A stretch of 15,566 bases of DNA from Paratractidigestivibacter sp963640745 (GTDB lineage: Bacteria; Actinomycetota; Coriobacteriia; Coriobacteriales; Atopobiaceae), in NCBI GenBank assembly GCA_963640745.1, contig CAVIBB010000037.1, positions 1-15,566 on the forward strand, written 5' to 3'. Under the pieces are notes generated by a model that did no database searches, had not been told where the DNA came from, and was given only the letters and a program-made list of their open reading frames with translations. A program made the position numbers and the translations under genes. Below, in pieces: positions 6,468-12,685 of this stretch (position 1 is the stretch's first letter; each line of letters begins with the position of its first letter).

Positions 6468-7325
6468 CTACTTGCCCACGCGGTCGAACGCGGCCTCGAT
6501 CTTGCCGCGCACGTACTCGCTCGCGAAGGCGGTCTCCTCGCGCCACTTCTCGCTGCCGACGTACCAGAACTCGGCGACGTAGCGGCGGACGCCCTGGCGC
6601 ACGCACTCGTCGAGCGCCTCCCAGTCGGTGGTGCCGGTGCCGAAGGGGATCTCGCGGTACGCACCCGCGACGGTCTCCTTGCAGTGGGCGGCGACGAGGT
6701 GACCGCGGCCGGTGGCCAGGTCGTCGGTCACCGACTTGCCGTAGAGGAAGCTCGCGTTGGTCAGGTTGCCGAGGTCGGGATAAACGCCCAGGTAGGGGTT
6801 GTCGACCTGGCTCACGTACGCCATGGACTTCTCGACGGTATCCATGAACGGCGTCTCCATGGTCTCGAAGCCCAGCATCACACCCTCGCGCGCCGCGAAC
6901 TCAGTGGCGCGGGCGAGGTTCTCGGCAAACCACTTGCGGGTCTCCTCGGTGCCCTCCTCGTAGTACACGTCGTAGCCGGCGAGCTGGATGGTGCGGACGC
7001 CCAGGTCGCAGGCCAGCTCAAGTGCCTTGGTCATGATCTCCATGCTGCGCCCGCGTACCTCGGGGTCGCTCGCGCCGAAGGGATACTTGCGGTGGCCAGA
7101 GAGGCACATCGAGCGGATGGGCAGGCCACACTCCTGCTGCAGGCGCACGAGCTCGCGGCGCTCGTCGGCCGTCCACTCGAGACGGGCGAGCTTGGCGTCG
7201 GTCTCGTCGACGGAGATCTCGACGTAGTCGAAGCCGGACTCGCGGGCAACCTCGAGGCGCTCTTTCCACGTGATGTCGTTGGGAACGGCCTTCTCGTACA
7301 TGCCGAGCAGATACTGCTTAGACAT
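6468..7325 (-). CDS. ulaE: L-ribulose/L-xylulose-5-phosphate 3-epimerase
   Basis: A 285-residue TIM-barrel sugar-phosphate epimerase that closely follows the UlaE/SgbU pattern in length and motifs: LGMYEKAVP at the N-terminus, VEISVDETD (35-43), MCLSGHRKYPFG (73-84) and IQLAGYDVYY (113-122). The metal ligands expected for UlaE are present as Glu154 (GFETME), Asp184 (YPDLGN), His214 (AAHCKET) and Glu252 (AEFWY). It converts L-xylulose-5-phosphate to L-ribulose-5-phosphate in anaerobic ascorbate breakdown. GGAGG precedes the ATG. It is separated from ulaG by 141 bp containing a terminator-like hairpin, so its level may be set below that of the upstream genes. The gap to the HAD gene holds a repeated GCGGCGCC (6433 and 6461), the second copy covering the stop codon. 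Confidence 0.9.
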   Translation of the reverse strand: MSKQYLLGMYEKAVPNDITWKERLEVARESGFDYVEISVDETDAKLARLEWTADERRELVRLQQECGLPIRSMCLSGHRKYPFGASDPEVRGRSMEIMTKALELACDLGVRTIQLAGYDVYYEEGTEETRKWFAENLARATEFAAREGVMLGFETMETPFMDTVEKSMAYVSQVDNPYLGVYPDLGNLTNASFLYGKSVTDDLATGRGHLVAAHCKETVAGAYREIPFGTGTTDWEALDECVRQGVRRYVAEFWYVGSEKWREETAFASEYVRGKIEAAFDRVGK

Positions 7326-7373
7326 GGCTTTCCTCCAAATTCAGCTGCTCAAACGCAGCATCGGCAAAGAAAC

Positions 7374-7404
7374 GGGGCCGACCGCCATTCGAACGGTCGG
7401 CCCC
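7374..7404 (-). terminator. Terminator or attenuator between ulaG and ulaE
   Basis: An 11-bp perfect stem, GGGGCCGACCG (7374-7384) with its complement (7394-7404), and a 9-base loop. On the minus strand it is followed by GTTTCTTTGCC, a T-rich stretch. It sits 62 bp after the ulaG stop, inside the operon, so partial termination or 3'-end protection of the upstream mRNA is likely. Confidence 0.65.
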
Positions 7405-7466
7405 GAGCACATCAAACTCTGTATGAGACAAGGAAGCGGGCCCTTTGCCTCATCGCACCGTGGCGC

Positions 7467-8591
7467 TTAGAGGACGGAGCGGAACGGGACGTTGGGCTCC
7501 TCGTCGAAGCAGTCCTCGAAGCCGCGCTGGTACACGAAGTACTTCTTGCCGTTCTCGAAGTCGGTCGGGTAGGTGTAGTGGCCGCCGACCTTCCAGTAGT
7601 AGGGCTTGAACTCGTAGCCGAGGCGCTCGCGACGCATGTTGTAGAGAACCTCGATCTCACGCAGGTCGGCCTCGAAGTTGGTCCAGACATCCCAGTGGAT
7701 GGGGATGACGACCTTGCACTGCAGGGCCTCGGCCATGCGCAGGACGTCGGAAGCCTCCATCTTGTCCTGCATGCCCATGGGGTTGCAGCCGTAGGAGCCG
7801 AAGGCAACGTCGACGCCGCCGTACTGCTTGGCGATGTCCTTGCCGTGCTTGGCGAAGTAGATGGAGTAGTGGGAGTCGCCGGAGTGGTAGATGTTGCCGC
7901 CCGGGGTGCGGAGAAGGTAGTTGACGGCCTTCTCGTCCATGTCCATCGGGCAGACGCCCCAGAGGTCCTCGCGGTCGGGACCGGTGGAATCGGTGGTGGT
8001 GATGCAGGTGCGGTCGAAGGAGTCCATGCAGACGATCTCGATGTCGCCGACCTTGATCACGTCGCCGGGCTTGACGGTGATGCAGCGCTCCTCGGGCACG
8101 CCCCACTTGAGCCAGAACTCAACGGACTTCTTGGGGCCGATGAACGGGACGGGGATCTCGTTGCCGTCGGCGTCGGTGGTGGTCATGCCGGACTGGATGA
8201 CGTGGGCCGCGAACTCCTTGGACATGTGGTCCTGGTGGTAGTGGGTGGCGAGAACCGCGTCGACGTGCTTGATCGCGAAGGGATCGAAGACGTAGGGGAT
8301 GTTGCGCAGGTTGGGCTGCATGGCGCGGCAGCCGGCCATGTTGGCCATCTGGTGGCCGACCTTCATCTTGCCGTCGCCGTGGGTGCGCTTGCCGTTGCCG
8401 GTCCACAGGTCGATGGTGATGGCGGTGTTGCCCGGGGTCTTCATGTAGATGCCGGTGCAGCCGAGCCACCACATCTCAACGGTGCCGGGGGCGGGCTTGG
8501 CGGCCTCCATGTCCTCGTTCAGCCACGTGCCCCACTCGGGGAACGTGTTCATGATCCAGCTCTCGCGGGTGACCTCGTCGATAGCAGACAT
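7467..8591 (-). CDS. ulaG: L-ascorbate-6-phosphate lactonase
   Basis: A 374-residue metallo-beta-lactamase-fold enzyme that hydrolyses the lactone ring of L-ascorbate-6-phosphate to 3-keto-L-gulonate-6-phosphate. It matches the UlaG pattern along its length: TRESWIMNTFPEWGTWLNE (8-26), WWLGCTGI (41-48), GHQMANMAG (79-87), PNLRNIPYVFDPFAIK (93-108), the metal-binding THYHQDH (116-122), HSGDSHYS, GSYGCNP and a PRGFDDCF-like end (YQRGFEDCF). It is about 20 residues longer than E. coli UlaG (354), mostly from a loop near the segment ICVMDSFDRT. The start MSAIDE was chosen because AGGAGGAAAGAC precedes it; the longer frame lacks a ribosome site. It is the third enzymatic step marker that identifies this locus as ascorbate-specific. 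Confidence 0.93.
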   Translation of the reverse strand: MSAIDEVTRESWIMNTFPEWGTWLNEDMEAAKPAPGTVEMWWLGCTGIYMKTPGNTAITIDLWTGNGKRTHGDGKMKVGHQMANMAGCRAMQPNLRNIPYVFDPFAIKHVDAVLATHYHQDHMSKEFAAHVIQSGMTTTDADGNEIPVPFIGPKKSVEFWLKWGVPEERCITVKPGDVIKVGDIEIVCMDSFDRTCITTTDSTGPDREDLWGVCPMDMDEKAVNYLLRTPGGNIYHSGDSHYSIYFAKHGKDIAKQYGGVDVAFGSYGCNPMGMQDKMEASDVLRMAEALQCKVVIPIHWDVWTNFEADLREIEVLYNMRRERLGYEFKPYYWKVGGHYTYPTDFENGKKYFVYQRGFEDCFDEEPNVPFRSVL

Positions 8592-8654
8592 GTCTTTCCT
8601 CCTGTTATTTTCTCTTTGCGGCGAGAGGGGTGGCAATCGCCGCGCTAATAAACT

Positions 8655-8683
8655 TTCGAATGATTCGAAGGGGCTATCCCCTC
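8655..8683 (-). other. Palindrome plus hairpin between the propeller gene and ulaG
   Basis: TTCGAAT-G-ATTCGAA (8655-8669) is a 15-bp odd palindrome. It abuts AGGGG-CTAT-CCCCT (8669-8682), a 5-bp GC stem that begins just after the propeller-gene stop codon on the minus strand. There is no T-tract, so RNA processing, stabilisation or a protein site are all possible. Confidence 0.45.
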
Positions 8684-8690
8684 AAATCGC

Positions 8691-9740
8691 TTACTCGACG
8701 GTGTAAAGGGCGACCTCGTTGGTCTCGCGGTTCGCGGCGATGATGCGCTGCGTGCCCTCGTCCTCGATGACCCAGCAGTTGGCCGGGCCGCGGTCGTGGT
8801 CGATCTGCTCGATGGCGTAGGAGCCGTCCGCGTACACGACGCGCAGCAGGTCGCGGCCGTCCTTGCGGTTGCCCACCACGGCGCAGGGCTCGCCATTAAG
8901 CTCGCCCGACCAGATGGCGTGCAGGAAGTTGCGGCGCTCGGGATCGGTCCAGACGCACTTGTATTCGTCGGCGTTCTCGGTCGCGTGCCAGACCTTGAGG
9001 GTGTCGCCGTGGAAGGCCGAGATGGTCAGGATCTCCTCGACGCCGTCGCCGTCGAAGTCTCCCACGCAGATGTCGCTCGTGGGGTTGACGATGAGGCAGG
9101 CAACGTCCCACTCGCCGTCGGCCGTCGCGGGCGGCACGTAGCGGAAGACGCCGGCGGCCGTGGAGACGAGCGCGTAGCTGCGGTCGGGCGCGTACCAGAA
9201 GCCGTGATTCTGCACCTGGGCGGCGGCGAGGCAGGTGAGCTCGAGCTGGTTCTCGTCGCTGTAGCTCTCGGCGGCCTCGTCGAGGCGGCCGACCCACACG
9301 GCGCCGGGGGTCTGCCAGTCGTTCTTGATCTCGCGGCAGGCTCCCTTGATGGTGCAGGCGATGACCCACGTCGCGCCGTCGGCGCCCTTGAGCAGGCCGA
9401 AGCGGTGGACATACGGCAGGTCGCAGAGCTTGGTGGAGCTCCAGGAGCCGTCCTCGGCGCGGGTGTAGGTGCGGATGTGCGCCGTGTCGCCGCCGTAGTT
9501 CGGCGAGAAGAACTCGCAGGTGGCCATGAACTGATCGTCGCGGCCGGGGACCTGCGTGATGGTCATGACGCCGCCGGGGCCCTCGGCCACGGTCTCCATC
9601 GGCTCGCCGTCAAGGGCGAAACGACGGATTGGGCCCTGCTTCTCGACGCCGATGAGGAAGCTCTTGGCGTCGGCGCCGTCGAAGGTGCCGATGGCGTAGG
9701 CCAGGTTCATCTCGGCGATGACCTTCTTGGAATAGTTCAT
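8691..9740 (-). CDS. FG-GAP/beta-propeller protein of unknown function in the ula operon
   Basis: I do not recognise a named family. The 349-residue product has no signal peptide or membrane segment, so it should be cytoplasmic. It consists of repeated beta-strand-like units suggesting a propeller, with one clear calcium-type FG-GAP motif DFDGDGVEE (228-236) and weaker units around TFDGADAKSF (19-28) and WSGELNGEP (277-285). A conserved-looking DRGPANCW (316-323) lies near the C-terminus. The frame is open upstream, but AAGGGA before MNYSKK supports the start at 9740. It lies between the PTS IIB gene and ulaG, with 79- and 99-bp gaps, so it is expressed with ascorbate uptake. Possible roles are a sugar-acid lactonase/epimerase-like enzyme, a binding protein or a sensor; none is demonstrated. 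Confidence 0.75.
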   Translation of the reverse strand: MNYSKKVIAEMNLAYAIGTFDGADAKSFLIGVEKQGPIRRFALDGEPMETVAEGPGGVMTITQVPGRDDQFMATCEFFSPNYGGDTAHIRTYTRAEDGSWSSTKLCDLPYVHRFGLLKGADGATWVIACTIKGACREIKNDWQTPGAVWVGRLDEAAESYSDENQLELTCLAAAQVQNHGFWYAPDRSYALVSTAAGVFRYVPPATADGEWDVACLIVNPTSDICVGDFDGDGVEEILTISAFHGDTLKVWHATENADEYKCVWTDPERRNFLHAIWSGELNGEPCAVVGNRKDGRDLLRVVYADGSYAIEQIDHDRGPANCWVIEDEGTQRIIAANRETNEVALYTVE

Positions 9741-9782
9741 CTTTTCCCTTACCCCTCGGATTCGAACTCGGATGCGTTGCCA

Positions 9783-9804
9783 CCCGGCGACGCGCGCCGC
9801 CGGG
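9783..9804 (-). other. Hairpin between ulaB and the propeller gene
   Basis: CCCGGCG (9783-9789) pairs with CGCCGGG (9798-9804) across 8 bases, 16 bp after the ulaB stop codon. No T-tract follows on the minus strand. It is one of a series of stems in the gaps of this operon. Confidence 0.5.
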
Positions 9805-9819
9805 CAAGAATCGCAGGAA

Positions 9820-10128
9820 CTAGGCCTTGTACTTCTCGGCAGCGCCGGTCTCGACGAGGTGCTGCTCCATCTCGGCGTCGGAGAGGACGTTGCGCAGGCC
9901 GATGACGTTGACGCCGGCAGCCTTGGCGGAGTCATACATGTTCACGAAGTTGAGGGGCGAGAAGACGATGTCATACTGACGAGCGACGGAGACGCCCTCG
10001 GAAAGCGCGCAGTGGTGGATCTCCTGGACGCCCATACCGAGCTTCTTGGTCACGCGCTCGCAGGTCATCTTCATCATGAGGGAGGTACCGGCACCGTTGG
10101 CACAAGCGACGAGGATCTTTGCGTTCAT
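9820..10128 (-). CDS. ulaB: PTS ascorbate-specific EIIB component
   Basis: A 102-residue cytoplasmic phosphocarrier. ILVACANGAGTS (5-16) holds the phospho-accepting Cys9 in the P-loop-like setting of lactose/ascorbate-type IIB proteins; E. coli UlaB has 101 residues. It accepts phosphate from IIA (the ulaC product) and passes it to ascorbate brought in by IIC (the ulaA product). AAGGAGAGAACC precedes the ATG. It lies 198 bp downstream of ulaA, an unusually wide gap for PTS partners; that gap contains two GC-rich inverted repeats. Confidence 0.92.
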   Translation of the reverse strand: MNAKILVACANGAGTSLMMKMTCERVTKKLGMGVQEIHHCALSEGVSVARQYDIVFSPLNFVNMYDSAKAAGVNVIGLRNVLSDAEMEQHLVETGAAEKYKA

Positions 10129-10163
10129 GGTTCTCTCCTTTTCTTCCGGGCGAACCCGGAGGT

Positions 10164-10226
10164 TTTCCCGGGCCCCTGCCCGGAATCGTTTCTTTGCAAG
10201 AAGGGCGGCCGGCGGACCGACCGCCC
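10164..10226 (-). other. GC-rich inverted repeats in the ulaA-ulaB gap
   Basis: GGGCGGCCGG (10203-10212) and CCGACCGCCC (10217-10226) form a 10-bp stem with one mismatch and a 4-base loop. On the minus strand it is followed by TTCTTGC, so it could act as a weak terminator about 100 bp after ulaA. A second, bulged stem TTCCCGGG/CCCGGAA lies near 10164-10184, close upstream of ulaB. Such stems could tune IIB against IIC or mark processing sites. Confidence 0.45.
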
Positions 10227-10326
10227 CTGTAGAGCTGGTGAATCAGGTGGTGCTGCGCGCTACATGTCAAGCGCTTCTTTGCTGGCGTGAAGCCTCAGCG
10301 GGACAAGCAGGTCAGAAGGACCGTGG

Positions 10327-11829
10327 CTACTTGGTGCCGTTGGCGCGCATCTCCTTGCACTTCTGCCAATCCTCGACCTCGAGGAAGTAGGTGTCCTTGT
10401 GCTTGCGGTACTGGATCTGCGGGATGGCGATGAGGCCGATGACGCAGAGGGCGAGGCCGGCGTAGCCGAGGTACTTCATGAGGACGGTCATGATCGGCCA
10501 GACAGCAGCCCAGTCCCACATGCCCATGTAGCCGCCGTAGGTGGCGAGGCCGGTCATACCGGCGATGAAGGCGGAGCCGAAGACCTGGATGAGGCCGGAG
10601 ATGAAGGGAAGGATGCAGCAAGCGCGCAGGCCGCCCTTATCGTTGGCGTAGACACCGATGACGGCGTTGTCGAAGAACAGGGGCACGAAGCCGGCCATGA
10701 TCACGACGGGGGAGCCCATGAGGAGCAGGGCGCCGATGGCGAGGAACTGGCCGAGAGCGCCGAAGAGGAAGCCGATGGTCACGGCGTTGGGGGCACCGAA
10801 GCCGAAGGTGACGGCGCAGTCGACGCCGGGCACGGAACCCTTGAGGAGCTTGGAGGAGATACCGGTGAAGGAGTTGGTGAGCTCGGTAACGAAGGTGCGG
10901 ACGCCGAGCTGGAGGATCGACAGGTACACGGCGAACTCGAAGGAGGTCGTCAGGATGTACATGAAGAAGTCCTGGCTCTCCTTCATGAAGGAGTTCTCGA
11001 CGAGGAAGTCGCGGCCGAGGATGGCGAGGATGGTGCCGAAGAACGCGGTCATGAGGATGGCGGTGGCGACGAGGTTCTCGTTGAAGATCTTGAGGAAGCC
11101 GGGGAGCTTGATGTCGTCGACGTTCTTGGACTCCTTCTTGGAGTGCTTGTTCATCCACTCAGCGGCCTTGGAAGCGAGGTAGACGCCGTACATCTGCTGG
11201 TGAGCGATGGTGAGGCCGGCGCCGTCGGTGAGCTCCTGGGTCGGACGGATGCAGAGGTTGGAGCCGACGGCCCAGTAGAGGCCGAGCAGGACGGTCATGA
11301 TCGCAAGAACGGCCCAGTCCTGGTTCTTGAGGGCGGGGAACGCGAAGAGGATCAGGAAGAACGCGAGGGCGGACTGCTGAACCTGGACGTGACCGGTGGT
11401 AAAGAGGGCGCGGCACTTGGTGACCTTCTGGAACGCCACGAGGACGATGTTCAGGATGAAGGCGAAGAGCAGCAGGAACATGACGAGCGAGAAGGACTTG
11501 CCGGAGATGAAGTCAAGGGCAGCGGAGCTGGTGTCCTCCATGGCGGCCTGAACGGCGTTCTGGCCGAAGTACGGGTCGATGACGCAGGCGTTCATGTTGA
11601 AGCGGGTCTGCAGACCGACGAGGACGGGGCGGAAGGCGCTGGTCAGGCCCGAGGAGCCGACGAGCAGGATCTGGTAGCCGATGACCGCCTTAATGAAGCC
11701 GGCGAGGATGTCGTACCAGGGCTTCTTCATGAGAGCGTAGCCGAGGACAACGATCAGGCCGATGAAGTAGGCGGGCTGGGTCAGGATGTTGTTGACGATC
11801 CATGACCAAATTCCCAATAGGACGTCCAT
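10327..11829 (-). CDS. ulaA: PTS ascorbate-specific EIIC permease
   Basis: A 500-residue polytopic inner-membrane permease that carries L-ascorbate inward while it is phosphorylated. Regions shared with E. coli UlaA are PAYFIGLIVVLGYALMKK near the N-terminus, GSSGLTSAFRPV (58-69), TGHVQVQQ (145-152), the substrate-site region PTQELTDGAGLTIAHQQ (196-212), LPGFLKIFNENLVATAI (242-258), GVRTFVTEL (309-317), GAPNAV (345-350) and GFVPLFFDNAVIGVYAN (380-396). It is about 35 residues longer than the E. coli protein, with a charged cytoplasmic tail after about residue 469. The ATG at 11829 follows AAAGGAACGAT; the longer frame has no ribosome site. It sits 74 bp after ulaC. Confidence 0.93.
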   Translation of the reverse strand: MDVLLGIWSWIVNNILTQPAYFIGLIVVLGYALMKKPWYDILAGFIKAVIGYQILLVGSSGLTSAFRPVLVGLQTRFNMNACVIDPYFGQNAVQAAMEDTSSAALDFISGKSFSLVMFLLLFAFILNIVLVAFQKVTKCRALFTTGHVQVQQSALAFFLILFAFPALKNQDWAVLAIMTVLLGLYWAVGSNLCIRPTQELTDGAGLTIAHQQMYGVYLASKAAEWMNKHSKKESKNVDDIKLPGFLKIFNENLVATAILMTAFFGTILAILGRDFLVENSFMKESQDFFMYILTTSFEFAVYLSILQLGVRTFVTELTNSFTGISSKLLKGSVPGVDCAVTFGFGAPNAVTIGFLFGALGQFLAIGALLLMGSPVVIMAGFVPLFFDNAVIGVYANDKGGLRACCILPFISGLIQVFGSAFIAGMTGLATYGGYMGMWDWAAVWPIMTVLMKYLGYAGLALCVIGLIAIPQIQYRKHKDTYFLEVEDWQKCKEMRANGTK

Positions 11830-11850
11830 ATCGTTCCTTTCTTTCCTTTT

Positions 11851-11875
11851 GCGGGGAGCCTCCGACGCTCGCCGC
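11851..11875 (-). other. Hairpin between ulaC and ulaA
   Basis: GCGGGGAGC (11851-11859) pairs with GCTCGCCGC (11867-11875), 8 of 9 positions, with a 7-base loop, between the ulaC stop and the ulaA ribosome site. It is followed by A residues rather than T on the minus strand, so it is not a terminator. It may protect or expose the ulaA translation start. Confidence 0.45.
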
Positions 11876-11903
11876 AATTACGGGCGCTTGTGCGGGCGGG
11901 GAC

Positions 11904-12371
11904 TTACTCGTCGCCGACCATCGCGTCGATCTCGAGGAGCTCCTCGGCGGTCGTGGCGACCTTGAGCTTCTCGACGGCCTCCTCGTTGGTGAGGACGGCC
12001 ATCAGGCGCTGCATGTTCTTGAAGTGCTCGTCCTGGTTGGTGGAGCACAGCGTAAAGAAGATCTGCGCGTCGGTGTCGGGAGTGGGGTTCTCCTCGTCGA
12101 AGTGCACGGGCTCGGAGCAGCGCATGAAGCCGATGCCGGTGCCGTTGCAGCCCTGGGCGTTCTCGGTGGTGTGGGGCATCGCGACGCCCGGGACCAGCAC
12201 GATGTAGGGGCCGTTCTTCTCGACGTTCTCGACGATGACGTCGGCGTAAACCGGCTCGACCAGGCCCACAGCCTCGAGGGGCTTGCAGCACTCGTGCAGG
12301 GCGCTCCTCCAATCGAGGGGGCCTTCGCAGAAGGCATAGCGCTTCTTCTCGACGATTTCCTTAAGAAGCAT
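11904..12371 (-). CDS. ulaC: PTS ascorbate-specific EIIA component
   Basis: A 155-residue cytoplasmic phosphocarrier of the fructose/mannitol-type IIA fold; E. coli UlaC has 154. Evidence is DWRSALHECCKPL (20-32), NGPYIVLVPGVAMPHTT (53-69) with phospho-accepting His67, and the C-terminal EEAVEKLKVATTAEELLEI. It receives phosphate from HPr and passes it to UlaB. AAGGAGAGG precedes the ATG at 12371; the frame is open to 12473 but that part lies in the operator region and is not IIA-like. It is first in the operon (IIA-IIC-IIB), unlike E. coli, where ulaA is first and ulaC third. Confidence 0.92.
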   Translation of the reverse strand: MLLKEIVEKKRYAFCEGPLDWRSALHECCKPLEAVGLVEPVYADVIVENVEKNGPYIVLVPGVAMPHTTENAQGCNGTGIGFMRCSEPVHFDEENPTPDTDAQIFFTLCSTNQDEHFKNMQRLMAVLTNEEAVEKLKVATTAEELLEIDAMVGDE

Positions 12372-12445
12372 CCGGAACCTCTCCTTTCCTATGACGCTTT
12401 CGCTGGTATGAGGCATTCGATGTTGTTCGACTTGTGTAGTCAAAG

Positions 12446-12504
12446 GAACGTTACGAACGCTTTGTTGGCTCATTTATAGCGCTAATGCACAGTTTGAACG
12501 TTCG
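12446..12504 (-). promoter_or_regulatory. ula operon promoter with flanking UlaR-like operators
   Basis: Within the 314-bp gene-free stretch 12372-12685. On the minus strand a good -10 TATAAA (12473-12478) lies about 100 bp before ulaC; no strong -35 is seen. Site A (12446-12459, GAACGTTACGAACG) falls just downstream of the expected transcript start. Site B (12496-12504, GAACGTTCG, containing an 8-bp palindrome) covers the -35 position. This layout fits repression by the divergent DeoR-family regulator. A TAGCGCTA palindrome (12477-12484) overlaps the -10. Confidence 0.55.
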
Positions 12505-12517
12505 TTTTAGGTAAATC

Positions 12518-12551
12518 ACCGCTGAGCGGTAGCAAATATGGCGTGAGCGGT
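12518..12551. promoter_or_regulatory. ACCGCT palindrome and TGAGCGGT direct repeats
   Basis: ACCGCT-G-AGCGGT (12518-12530) is a 13-bp odd palindrome. Its right half recurs as TGAGCGGT at 12523 and 12544, exactly 21 bp (two helical turns) apart. It differs from the AACGTTCG sites, so a second regulator may bind here. Confidence 0.4.
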
Positions 12552-12554
12552 TTA

Positions 12555-12568
12555 TGTGATTGTTCACA
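12555..12568. promoter_or_regulatory. TGTGA-N4-TCACA palindrome
   Basis: TGTGATTGTTCACA has two 5-bp arms identical to CRP half-sites, but with 4 rather than 6 bases between them. The same half-sites occur in some GntR-type operators. It abuts an AACGTTCG site at 12568-12575, in the middle of the ula control region. E. coli ula is activated by CRP; whether that holds here is unknown. Confidence 0.4.
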
Positions 12569-12625
12569 ACGTTCGCATCTGATACGTTGCAAACATCATA
12601 GATGTAAAAACGTTCAATTCGTTCG
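12568..12625. promoter_or_regulatory. UlaR-proximal AACGTTCG operators
   Basis: Site C AACGTTCG (12568-12575) and site D AACGTTC plus CGTTCG (12609-12615 and 12620-12625) repeat the motif found at the ulaC promoter. They lie 60-120 bp before the regulator start, suggesting autoregulation or looping between the two sets. A convincing plus-strand promoter was not identified; TTCGTT/GTTAAA (12622, 12645; 17-bp spacing) is a weak candidate. Confidence 0.5.
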
Positions 12626-12685
12626 TTTACTCACGCGTAAGAGTGTTAAATTGACCGTCTAGGGCCATCTGATTAGGGGAGACCA

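Noticed and set aside
6389..6664. Upstream extension of the HAD gene giving a 312-residue product
   Set aside because: It would overlap ulaE, has Arg/Ser/Pro shadow composition, and a strong AAGGAGG site marks the ATG at 6388.
6306..8648. A 780-codon plus-strand open frame opposite ulaE and ulaG
   Set aside because: It spans two well-supported genes on the other strand, is biased to Val/Ala/Gly/Asp/His, and shows no domain; a by-product of GC-rich third codon positions.
10399..11805. A 468-codon acidic plus-strand frame opposite ulaA
   Set aside because: Its Glu/Asp/Gly-rich composition is what the complement of a membrane-protein gene gives; no start signal or motif.
12372..12473. Upstream extension of ulaC by 34 residues
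   Set aside because: The extension runs through the putative operator and promoter, does not resemble IIA, and the length from 12371 (155 aa) matches known UlaC.
12372..12685. Riboswitch or tRNA in the ula control region
   Set aside because: No conserved riboswitch core or cloverleaf could be seen; the region is explained better by protein-binding sites.
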